From a bacterium (GTDB lineage: Bacteria; Babelota; Babeliae; Babelales; JABDEC01): a stretch of 10,362 nt of DNA. A program made the position numbers and the translations under genes. A model generated the notes under the pieces. The model made no database searches. It saw only the letters and a list, made by a program, of their open reading frames with translations, and was not told the DNA's origin. The stretch is taken from NCBI GenBank assembly GCA_947486885.1, contig CANKVQ010000012.1, positions 1-10,362 of the forward strand, read 5' to 3'. Positions 1 to 5,422 of the stretch are shown one piece after another. Position 1 is the first letter of the stretch. Each line of letters opens with the position of its first letter.

Positions 1-4
1 GAAT

Positions 5-691
5 ATGTCATTAAAAAATCTATGCTTAATATTAATTGGTTTAACGAGTTCGCAAATCTATACTATGGCATCTGTCCCAAAGTCGGGCGAAGCTTTAAAG
101 GTGCGCGGATTTACCAAAGTCTTGTCTAAAAAAGATGCCTTATATGTGGCAGTTGTGAGCAATGATTTGCGTGGGGTGCAAAATAATATAGTAGATCTTC
201 CCGAGCTCAGTGATAAAGATTTAGAGCGATTTGAAACAGCTACGGATAAGGTTAGAAAATCTATTGCGGACAAGGATAGAAAATCTATTTTAGAGCCAGG
301 ATCAGGATCAGAATCAATATCAGAACCAGAATCAATTCGTTTAAAAATTTTTAATATTCTAAAAACAGAAATTTCAGGTTTTTACTATAGACCATTAAAG
401 GGTGCTGTGATCGATCCTGATTTACGAGAACTATTTAAAATTGCGCATGATGGTTGTGAGGATTCAGAAGAGCTTGCAATTCCAGAAGCTTTAGTGCCTG
501 TAGGTACGCTAGAGCTTTCACTGAGATCGCTTAGAGTTGCCGAGAGTCCAATTTCTTCGACTGATAGTCCTAGGCACAGTACAATTTCGATATTGGAATT
601 TTTAGCTAGAGATGAATCTAGAGCAGCTAGTGCGCCTGTTACAACTAGTACGCCGCCAAGAGTTGGCAGAGCAGATGGTTCACCAGAGTAA
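5..691 (+). CDS. Putative secreted protein with N-terminal signal peptide, degenerate ankyrin-like segment and low-complexity repeats
   Basis: I do not recognise this 228-residue protein as a named family. Residues 1-22 look like a signal peptide: a Lys near the start, a hydrophobic core (LCLILIGL), then a polar region ending near TMAS. Residues 44-72 (ALYVAVVSNDL..VQ) follow the ankyrin pattern of Leu/Ala, a turn with Asp-Leu, then Val-Gln, and resemble the matching segment of the next gene. Residues 81-96 are an 8-residue tandem repeat (DKVRKSIA / DKDRKSIL), and residues 98-111 alternate Ser or Pro with Gly, Glu or Ile. The C-terminal 40 residues are rich in Ser, Thr, Pro, Ala and Arg and are probably disordered. 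The ATG lies four bases into the window, so neither its ribosome binding site nor a possible upstream start can be seen. It is probably exported; a role towards a host is only inference. Confidence 0.6.
   Translation: MSLKNLCLILIGLTSSQIYTMASVPKSGEALKVRGFTKVLSKKDALYVAVVSNDLRGVQNNIVDLPELSDKDLERFETATDKVRKSIADKDRKSILEPGSGSESISEPESIRLKIFNILKTEISGFYYRPLKGAVIDPDLRELFKIAHDGCEDSEELAIPEALVPVGTLELSLRSLRVAESPISSTDSPRHSTISILEFLARDESRAASAPVTTSTPPRVGRADGSPE
245..337 (+). repeat. In-frame 24-bp tandem duplication followed by degenerate hexanucleotide repeats
   Basis: Positions 245-268 and 269-292 are two adjacent 24-base units that agree at 19 of 24 positions, both containing TAGAAAATCTATT. They are followed at 296-337 by seven hexamers of the general form YCARRA (for example TCAGGA, TCAGAA, CCAGAA). 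Both periods are multiples of three, so changes in copy number would keep the reading frame of the surrounding secreted-protein gene and vary its length only. Confidence 0.75.
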
Positions 692-735
692 AATAATTGA
701 AAATTAAGAACTAATAATTAGTGGAGGCTAACAAA

Positions 736-1278
736 ATGGAATTTAAAAAACTATTAATAAATTTAATTAGTGTAGTTTGTACTGCACAGTTTATACCAGT
801 GCACGCTATGACATATGAGCATGAGATGATTGCTGCGACTGGTACTGGTGTTAGCGCTGGTATGGTTATGTCTGGACCATTAAGATTGGCGCTTGAAAAT
901 GCTGATTTAGCGGCAGTGCAACTTATAATTGCTACGGCAAACCTGAATTTAGCACAACTAGAATTTGTAATTGCCTATGCGCAAACAATACTAGAACGAT
1001 TATTTTTTGTAGTTTTAGAAGGTCAGTCTGAGGAGCTACAAGTTGAAATAGTTGAACTGGGAATTAATTATACACTTGGTTTATTAATTGTTCCGGAAGA
1101 GTGCAAGCTAGTTAGTCTGTTAAATAGTATCGCCGTTTTACCAGATTTAGCTGCTGAATTAACTGTCAGCTTGATAGGTGTAGCTCCGGTAACTGTTTTA
1201 CGTAATAGCTTAAATGTTTTAAAATTTTTACAAGACTCGCAAGCAGCAATTGTTGCACGTGATGCTACAGCTGCCTAA
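736..1278 (+). CDS. Putative secreted protein, degenerate ankyrin-like
   Basis: This is an unrecognised 180-residue protein. I chose the ATG at 736 because GTGGAGG at 721-727 is a strong Shine-Dalgarno sequence eight bases upstream; the in-frame GTG at 721 is part of that site. Residues 1-24 form a clear signal peptide with Lys4-Lys5, a hydrophobic core and an Ala-type cleavage site after PVHA. The mature part is helical and hydrophobic and contains only one cysteine (Cys123). Residues 48-90 (PLRLALENADLAAVQLII...) resemble the first protein's segment and the ankyrin helix pair, but no full consensus repeat (GxTALHxA) is present. It may be periplasmic, surface-attached or secreted. It sits between two other exported short proteins, probably in one transcript with the first, since the gap is 44 bases. 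A likely terminator follows its stop codon. Confidence 0.6.
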   Translation: MEFKKLLINLISVVCTAQFIPVHAMTYEHEMIAATGTGVSAGMVMSGPLRLALENADLAAVQLIIATANLNLAQLEFVIAYAQTILERLFFVVLEGQSEELQVEIVELGINYTLGLLIVPEECKLVSLLNSIAVLPDLAAELTVSLIGVAPVTVLRNSLNVLKFLQDSQAAIVARDATAA

Positions 1279-1300
1279 GATTATGGTTTAGCTTTTTTTT
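1269..1300 (+). terminator. Probable intrinsic terminator after the second secreted-protein gene
   Basis: AGCTGCC (1269-1275) can pair with GG...TAGCT (1285-1286 and 1289-1293), with a two-base TT bulge and one G-U pair, leaving a loop of nine bases. The stem is followed immediately by a run of eight T (1293-1300). The stop codon of the preceding gene lies inside the hairpin. The stem is imperfect, so I am only moderately sure. Confidence 0.45.
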
Positions 1301-1363
1301 AAATATTGCTTTATAGGCTTTTAATTGGCTAAACTTAATTCTGAGTTGAACCTAGGAGCTCTT

Positions 1364-1894
1364 ATGAAGCGTTTTAATTTTTTTTGGATGATTTTGGTAA
1401 TTTTTGGGACTACTGCACCCAGAAGAAAATTTGAGTATGAAGTAGCGCCAATTGAGCCTATTAATCATATGCAAGTTTTGGATCGAGACCATGCTAATGA
1501 TTTATTATTGGATGTAATTAATCAGGGTGATCCAGCATTGTTAGCCGAAATCTTAGCTGATTATAAAATTAATGTGAATGACAATGATCATACTTTTATT
1601 CCTATATTACAGCAAGCAATTATAGCCGGCGGTGACCAGGCTGATCAAATCGTAAAAATACTCTTAAACGCTGGTGCTAATATAGACGATCAAGACATGC
1701 TCGGCATGACAGCTTTAATGTTGGCAGCTGATTCTCATCGTAAAAATGCCGGGCAAATTGCACAGCTTTTAATTAGTCATGGTGCTAATTTTAAATTAAA
1801 AAATAGTGCCGGACAAACTGCTTTAGAGATTGCCCAAAAAGCTGATAATCAAGCGGTGATTGCTAAAATTCAGACAGCTATGACAGCGGAATAG
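1364..1894 (+). CDS. Exported or membrane-anchored ankyrin-repeat protein
   Basis: The protein has 176 residues. The ATG at 1364 was chosen because AGGAG lies five bases upstream and because the protein then starts with Lys-Arg and a hydrophobic stretch (residues 4-14, FNFFWMILVIF), a signal peptide or N-terminal anchor. The longer reading frame from a TTG at 1325 would place 13 polar residues before it. Ankyrin repeats follow: a degenerate one at about 46-72 (LLLDVINQGDPALLAEIL), one at about 78-111 ending LLNAGANIDDQD, a good one at 114-147 (GMTALMLAA ... LLISHGAN), and a partial capping repeat at 149-172 (GQTALEIAQKA). Ankyrin repeats bind other proteins, and exported ones are common in intracellular bacteria, so an effector or envelope role is plausible but unproven. 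It converges with yidD, with a 34-base gap and no clear terminator. Confidence 0.8.
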   Translation: MKRFNFFWMILVIFGTTAPRRKFEYEVAPIEPINHMQVLDRDHANDLLLDVINQGDPALLAEILADYKINVNDNDHTFIPILQQAIIAGGDQADQIVKILLNAGANIDDQDMLGMTALMLAADSHRKNAGQIAQLLISHGANFKLKNSAGQTALEIAQKADNQAVIAKIQTAMTAE

Positions 1895-1928
1895 TCAGGG
1901 GATTTGGGGGTATAATTAAGAGCTAGGC

Positions 1929-2159
1929 TTATTTTAGGCTAGATAATGGTTGGCAGCTTAGCACGCGTTTTAAAATATTTCGCAGGGCTAGCCAAAATGG
2001 TTGGTTATATAGTTGGTATTCAGCGTATTGGGTGCAAGTAATTGTATAACGACAGCAGCGCATGCCAAATAGCGGTCTTAAATATAAAATCAAATTAATT
2101 AAAATTATTTTAAGCCAATAGAGTAATTTATTTTTTAGATTAACTAATTTAATTATCAT
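1929..2159 (-). CDS. yidD: Membrane protein insertion efficiency factor YidD
   Basis: YidD is a small protein at the inner face of the cytoplasmic membrane that assists YidC and Sec in inserting membrane proteins. This copy has 76 residues. Residues 1-27 form a basic, hydrophobic N-terminal helix. The family core is recognisable: RPL (28-30), the Cys-rich RCCRYTITCTQYA (34-46, normally CRFxPTCSxYA), then a helix ending RVLSCQP (65-71, normally RLxRCxP). The usual Pro-Thr before the second Cys is Ile-Thr here, and the C-terminal Gly-Asp-Pro tail is missing, so the protein is diverged and slightly short. Its ATG lies inside the end of rnpA (11-base overlap), which indicates coupled translation. 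The order rpmH-rnpA-yidD supports the call; yidC, the usual next gene, is not downstream. Confidence 0.8.
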   Translation of the reverse strand: MIIKLVNLKNKLLYWLKIILINLILYLRPLFGMRCCRYTITCTQYAEYQLYNQPFWLALRNILKRVLSCQPLSSLK

Positions 2160-2496
2160 GCGGGTTCTGTTTAGCTATCTCTCTAAATACCTGCGACATA
2201 AAACTCTTTAAGTCGTCGTAACTAAGTTTAGCTACAGCTGAATCTTTAACTAAAATAATTAAGTCTTGTTTTTGCTGTTTAAATCCCAAAGCTTGAAAAA
2301 GAGCTTTAAGACGACGCCGTACTCTGTTTCTAACTACAGCTGAACTAATAGTTCTAGCAGCGATAATAACTAAAATCCGGGGCTCTAGAAAAGCCTGCGG
2401 GGCCAGAATAGCTTCTAGCCCCGAACGGCGATATCTTTTACGAGTAGTCTGCATGAGATTGCGGACTTCATTGGGCTTAAAACCAGCCTTAGTCAC
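2149..2496 (-). CDS. rnpA: Ribonuclease P protein component
   Basis: RnpA is the basic protein subunit of RNase P. It binds the catalytic RNA and the 5' leader of precursor tRNAs. The family signature is clear: residues 56-62 (RNRVRRR) are the RNR motif preceded by SSAVV, where most members have KKVGKAVV. The rest keeps the usual hydrophobic strands and the C-terminal helix (LSYDDLKSFMSQVF). I prefer the GTG at 2496 as start (115 residues, a normal length) because ACAGG lies eight bases upstream and the frame then begins just after rpmH. The frame is also open to a TTG at 2535, which would overlap rpmH by 26 bases and give 128 residues. It follows rpmH, as in most bacteria, and its stop overlaps the start of yidD. 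Confidence 0.9.
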   Translation of the reverse strand: MTKAGFKPNEVRNLMQTTRKRYRRSGLEAILAPQAFLEPRILVIIAARTISSAVVRNRVRRRLKALFQALGFKQQKQDLIILVKDSAVAKLSYDDLKSFMSQVFREIAKQNPHDN

Positions 2497-2509
2497 AGGG
2501 ATAACCTGT

Positions 2510-2662
2510 TTAGCGACCCATGCGGGCGCGAACAACTAAACGTTTACGGCCAGAAGCACGACGACGATTAACGATCTTACGACCATCTTTAGTAGCCATA
2601 CGGTGTCTAAAGCCATGTTTACGATTTCTTTTTTTACGCTTTAAAATAAATGTAATTGACAT
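2510..2662 (-). CDS. rpmH: Large ribosomal subunit protein bL34
   Basis: This is a 50-residue, very basic protein. The L34 core is unmistakable: [19 protein letters not shown] followed by [10 protein letters not shown] (the usual form is KRKRxHGFRxRMATxxGRxVLxRRRxKGRxxL). It is a structural protein of the large ribosomal subunit. The N-terminus is MSITFILKR rather than the common MKRTYQPS, and it has about seven extra residues at the C-terminus (VVRARMGR). The ATG at 2662 has only a weak AGG about ten bases upstream, in a leader that can form a five-base-pair hairpin (ATCTA ... TAGAT). It is the first gene of the rpmH-rnpA-yidD set. dnaA, a frequent neighbour near origins, is not upstream; trxB is. 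Confidence 0.95.
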   Translation of the reverse strand: MSITFILKRKKRNRKHGFRHRMATKDGRKIVNRRRASGRKRLVVRARMGR

Positions 2663-2729
2663 ATGGATCTAACCTATAGATATTTGCCTGTTAAATATGG
2701 GCATGAAATAGTTTTAAGAATATTCTCTT

Positions 2730-2757
2730 ATTTTAGACAAAGCTCGATTTTTAGCAA
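2730..2757 (-). promoter_or_regulatory. Possible sigma-70-type promoter for rpmH-rnpA-yidD
   Basis: Reading the minus strand, TTGCTA (2757-2752) and TAAAAT (2735-2730) are separated by 16 bases and resemble -35 and -10 boxes. Transcription would start near 2723, about 60 bases before the rpmH ATG. The promoter sits directly after the trxB stop codon. This is a match by eye in AT-rich DNA, so confidence is limited. Confidence 0.4.
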
Positions 2758-2763
2758 CTTTTA

Positions 2764-3693
2764 CTACTCTAAAGCACTTAAATAGCGTTCGGACTCAAGG
2801 GCGGCCATGCAGCCAGAGCCAGCGGCAGTGATCGCTTGGCGGTATTTAAAGTCGACTACATCGCCAGCTGCGAAAATACCTGGAATATTAGTTTTAACTT
2901 CTTCGGTTGCGCTAATATAGCCCCATTGGTCTAGCTTAAGCTGGTCAGCGAAAATTTTGGTATTAGGTAAAAAGCCAATTGCTGTGAAAACAGCGCGAGT
3001 ATCTAAAATTTGGGTAACTTTGGTATTTTGATTTTGAATTTCTATGCTAGTTACATGTTGTTGATCACCCACAATTTTAGTTACTAAGTTATTATAAATA
3101 ATTTTAATTTTAGGGTTACTTAAAACTCGTTCTTGCATAATTTTACTAGCAGTTAGCTGGGCCAAGTTCTGTACAATAGTAATCTGGTCAGTAAATTTAA
3201 GCATAAACAGGGCACTTTCCATGCTAGTATCGCCACCACCAATAATCACTACTGGTACGTTAACATAAAAAGCGCCATCACAAATGGCACAAGTAGTGAC
3301 GCCCTTGCCCCAATACTCTTGTTCACCAGGACAATTTAATTCGCGAGAATTAGCGCCAGTGGCAATAATTACACTGTTTGTTTTTAGAATAGTATTATGA
3401 TTAGTCCAGAGGGTAAACGGGCGTTGTGAAAAATCAACTTTAGTAATGGTTTCGTCTAAAAATTGGGTGCCAAAGTGTGCGGCATGTTGACGCATGTTTA
3501 GCATAAGTTCTGGGCCTAAAATACTAATATTTCCCGGCCAGTTTTCGATAGCGGTCGTACCCATGAGTTGGCCACCAGGCTTAGGTCCAGAGATAACCAA
3601 CGGTGCTAAACGTGCACGGGCAGCATAGATGGCAGCAGTTAAACCAGCGGGAGCGGCGCCAATAATAATTAATTTGTAAACTTGCAACGACAT
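2764..3693 (-). CDS. trxB: Thioredoxin reductase (low molecular weight FAD flavoprotein)
   Basis: The enzyme passes electrons from a reduced nicotinamide (usually NADPH) through FAD and a Cys pair to thioredoxin in the cytoplasm. The 309-residue length is typical. The start is the ATG at 3693, which has GGAAGG seven bases upstream; an in-frame TTG at 3708 is part of that site. Visible motifs are FAD-binding GAAPAG (12-17), GGQL (40-43), ATG (111-113), the redox pair CAIC (135-138) with DGAF, the pyridine-nucleotide loop GGGD (152-155), and the C-terminal AAGDV with YRQAITAAGSGC. Two things are odd: the third position of the FAD loop is Ala rather than Gly, and the HRR/R residues that hold the NADPH phosphate are replaced by VQN (174-176). 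Segments such as ASKIMQ and LSNPKI recall plant, fungal and chlamydial reductases. Confidence 0.92.
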   Translation of the reverse strand: MSLQVYKLIIIGAAPAGLTAAIYAARARLAPLVISGPKPGGQLMGTTAIENWPGNISILGPELMLNMRQHAAHFGTQFLDETITKVDFSQRPFTLWTNHNTILKTNSVIIATGANSRELNCPGEQEYWGKGVTTCAICDGAFYVNVPVVIIGGGDTSMESALFMLKFTDQITIVQNLAQLTASKIMQERVLSNPKIKIIYNNLVTKIVGDQQHVTSIEIQNQNTKVTQILDTRAVFTAIGFLPNTKIFADQLKLDQWGYISATEEVKTNIPGIFAAGDVVDFKYRQAITAAGSGCMAALESERYLSALE

Positions 3694-3746
3694 GTAGCTA
3701 CCTTCCAAGATTTATGTATTTAAATTTATAAACACAGTGTCTACAC

Positions 3747-3761
3747 CACTCGTCTCGAGTG
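3747..3761. repeat. Short hairpin between the trigger factor gene and trxB
   Basis: CACTCG (3747-3752) and CGAGTG (3756-3761) form a six-base-pair stem with a TCT loop. It is GC-richer than its surroundings and lies about 25 bases past the stop codon of the trigger factor gene. It lacks a T-run on either side, so it is not a classical intrinsic terminator. It could act as a weak attenuator or a 3'-end stabiliser between the two genes. Confidence 0.4.
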
Positions 3762-3786
3762 TAATCGAGGGATGTTACGGAAAATT

Positions 3787-5112
3787 TTATCTTTCTGATA
3801 AATAATTAATCACATAATTTAAAGTTTTTTCCCGTAAACAGTGTTGCTTAATTTCCAAATCTGAAGTGGGATATTCATGTACGTTAGCGATAATGGCTGG
3901 ATGCTTAAAATAAATAAACTCTTTAGTTCTAGGACGTTGGGATAAATTAAGATAATTACGTACGTCATCATGGCCAACTTGGATATCTTCTAAATAGGCC
4001 AATGAATCAATTAAAACCGTCTCGCGAACTTGCTTGTGTGCCAAATTTTCGATTTGGGCCTCAAAGCCAGTTTGCATACGATAAACTGGATAATCGGCAC
4101 TTTTTACTAAACTATTTAAGATCACAGTTTCTTGCTCGGTGACAGCCGCCATAGGCGCTGAGACCTTATGATGATTGAAGCACAGTTCGAATAGTTCTTC
4201 AACAATATTGCGGTGCAAAGACAAATCGTTTTTTGATGAAAAAACTTCGATCAGTTTTTGATGAGTTTTTTTCTTCGTTTTTAATTTAAAATGGCGTTGA
4301 AAGGCATCTAACGAAAAATAATTATTGGGTATAATATCGATAATTTCGATTTCAAAATCGTAGAGTGTATCAATATTTTTATTGAAAAAGTCTTGCAAGC
4401 AATTGGCATTAGAATTAAATTTAGAGCCAATTTTTTTGGTTAAAAAAACTTCGCGATATGGTAGTGCATCTTCTTCGTTACTAATTTTAAACCATAACTG
4501 TTCTTTGTGATCAATGACGGCTTGTTGCTGTAAATCGACTAGCGTAATAGTAAAGCAGACCCAATCATCTGGTTGCACGATGACATTAGTGCCATTTTGA
4601 GCCCTGTAAAGCAATTCGTTTTTATGCTCAGCATTAATAAATAATGTCGCTTGTTTATCAATATCTTTATAATTTTTACGCTTAGATGGTCTAAATAGTA
4701 AATAACGCCAATCTTGCAGATCTGGTATTTTAGCAGTGCTAATAATATCAAACTCGAAAAACATATTTAGATCTTCATCGATGTTTATATTAGTTAGTCT
4801 AGGTCGTGCAGCAACTACGATTTTCAATTCACGTAAGCGCTGCTCTAAAAAGCTATTTACGCAGTAACGTAATAAAAATTCACGAATATGTTTTAAAATT
4901 GTAGTGCGATAATTTTGGTCTATGTATTCAAATGGTAATATGCGTTTATGAAAGCCATAAGCGGAAATAGTATGCTGTTGTGTTAAAGCAAAATGTTTAT
5001 AAAGTTGATAAACTACGGCTGCAGGAACAATAATATTGACTTTTCTAACAGCATCTTGAAGTGGAGAAATATCGATAGAGAAATTAGTGCTACTACTCTC
5101 TGTTACAACCAC
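3787..5112 (-). CDS. tig: Diverged trigger factor (ribosome-associated chaperone / prolyl isomerase)
   Basis: Trigger factor binds ribosomal protein L23 at the exit tunnel and shields nascent chains. The 441-residue length matches the family. The N-terminal domain shows IIVPAAVV...Y then GFHKRILP (53-60), aligned with the ribosome-docking signature GFRxxKxP, here with His for Arg and Ile for Lys. It continues with FLEQRL, EFDIISTAKIPDL and KNYKDIDKQ, as expected. A PPIase-like segment spans about 183-262 (DDWVCFTITLVD ... FEIEIIDIIP), with weak similarity. The helical C-terminal arm runs from about 263, with RPRTKEFIYF (393-402) and the typical end LREKTLNYVINYL. I chose the GTG at 5112 because AAAGGAG is five bases upstream; the frame is open to a TTG at 5145, but that lies inside tRNA-Leu. 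It lies 25 bases after tRNA-Leu and is followed by trxB. clpP and clpX, frequent neighbours, are absent. Confidence 0.72.
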   Translation of the reverse strand: MVVTESSSTNFSIDISPLQDAVRKVNIIVPAAVVYQLYKHFALTQQHTISAYGFHKRILPFEYIDQNYRTTILKHIREFLLRYCVNSFLEQRLRELKIVVAARPRLTNINIDEDLNMFFEFDIISTAKIPDLQDWRYLLFRPSKRKNYKDIDKQATLFINAEHKNELLYRAQNGTNVIVQPDDWVCFTITLVDLQQQAVIDHKEQLWFKISNEEDALPYREVFLTKKIGSKFNSNANCLQDFFNKNIDTLYDFEIEIIDIIPNNYFSLDAFQRHFKLKTKKKTHQKLIEVFSSKNDLSLHRNIVEELFELCFNHHKVSAPMAAVTEQETVILNSLVKSADYPVYRMQTGFEAQIENLAHKQVRETVLIDSLAYLEDIQVGHDDVRNYLNLSQRPRTKEFIYFKHPAIIANVHEYPTSDLEIKQHCLREKTLNYVINYLSER

Positions 5113-5137
5113 AGCGGCTCCTTTTTGAGTTACTATT

Positions 5138-5224
5138 TGGTGCAAGAAGAGGGAATCGAACCCCCACCCCCTCTCGGGGACTGGATCCTAAGTCCAGCGC
5201 GTCTACCAGTTTCGCCATTCTTGC
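5138..5224 (-). tRNA. tRNA-Leu (anticodon UAG)
   Basis: The minus strand folds as a class II tRNA. The acceptor stem is GCAAGAA paired with TTCTTGC. The D-arm contains CTGGTAGA. The anticodon stem CTGGA/TCCAG encloses the loop CTTAGGA, with anticodon TAG at its centre (reads CUA and CUG). A long variable arm (CCCC GAGA GGGG) follows, then the T-arm with TTCGATT. The discriminator is A, and the 3' CCA is encoded in the DNA (5140-5138). Length is 87 bases including CCA. It lies 25 bases downstream of tRNA-Lys and 25 bases upstream of the trigger factor start, so all three are probably on one transcript. Confidence 0.95.
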
Positions 5225-5229
5225 AGATT

Positions 5230-5366
5230 ATATAGTATTCTCAGTTTATTGGTGAGCCGCCTTGGACTCGAACCAAGAACCCACAGATTAAGAGTCTGTT
5301 GCTCTACCAATTGAGCTAGCGGCTCGCTGTGTGTTTCTAGTGTACTAGAACATTTGAATACTATAT
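5230..5366. repeat. 11-bp perfect inverted repeats flanking tRNA-Lys
   Basis: ATATAGTATTC at 5230-5240 on the plus strand recurs exactly, in inverted orientation, at 5356-5366 (GAATACTATAT). The pair brackets the whole tRNA-Lys gene and the dyad upstream of it. The distal copy contains the best -10 candidate for tRNA transcription on the minus strand, and the proximal copy lies in the spacer between the two tRNAs. The function is unknown. Confidence 0.6.
5250..5325 (-). tRNA. tRNA-Lys (anticodon CUU)
   Basis: The minus strand gives a 76-base class I tRNA including the encoded CCA (5252-5250). The acceptor stem is GAGCCGC/GCGGCTC with discriminator A. The D-arm is GCTC...TTGGTA...GAGC. The anticodon stem ACAGA/TCTGT surrounds CTCTTAA with anticodon CTT, which reads AAG. 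The T-arm is CTTGG TTCGAGT CCAAG. It is the first gene of the tRNA-Lys, tRNA-Leu, trigger factor group. Being CUU, it has no wobble U34 and is not itself a substrate of the MnmA encoded at the right end of the window. Confidence 0.96.
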
Positions 5367-5387
5367 CAAATTATCCAATAAAATAAA
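5335..5387 (-). promoter_or_regulatory. Candidate tRNA promoter with a 16-bp dyad at the start point
   Basis: On the minus strand TTTATT (5387-5382) and TATAGT (5365-5360) are spaced 16 bases apart and could be -35 and -10 elements driving the tRNAs and the trigger factor gene. Just downstream, 5335-5350 is a near-perfect dyad (TTCTAGT, two bases, ACTAGAA) that would cover about the first 3 to 18 transcribed bases. It may be an operator or a 5' leader hairpin. The dyad is seen directly; the promoter assignment is inference, with a weak -35. Confidence 0.4.
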
Positions 5388-5422
5388 CTACAAATTCACA
5401 AAAGCTGCAACTATTTTAAAAA

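Noticed and set aside
58..273. Minus-strand frame antisense to the first secreted gene
   Set aside because: It is a shadow of the plus-strand gene, which has a signal peptide and consistent neighbours.
1895..1928. Bidirectional terminator expected between the convergent ankyrin gene and yidD
   Set aside because: The 34 bases show no hairpin; only a direct repeat of AGGCT nearby (1924-1940).
4539..4751. Minus-strand 70-codon frame inside the trigger factor gene
   Set aside because: It is an out-of-frame shadow of the longer gene with no independent start signal.
5113..5145. Upstream extension of the trigger factor frame to a TTG at 5145
   Set aside because: It would start inside the tRNA-Leu 3' end and bypass the good AAAGGAG site in front of the GTG at 5112.
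4993..5235. Plus-strand reading frame of 80 codons
   Set aside because: It runs antisense through tRNA-Leu and the start of the trigger factor gene and has no ribosome site or protein-like features.
5371..5379. TTATCCAAT as a DnaA box near rpmH-type genes
   Set aside because: It is a single partial match (seven of nine) with no cluster of boxes, so it does not support an origin of replication.
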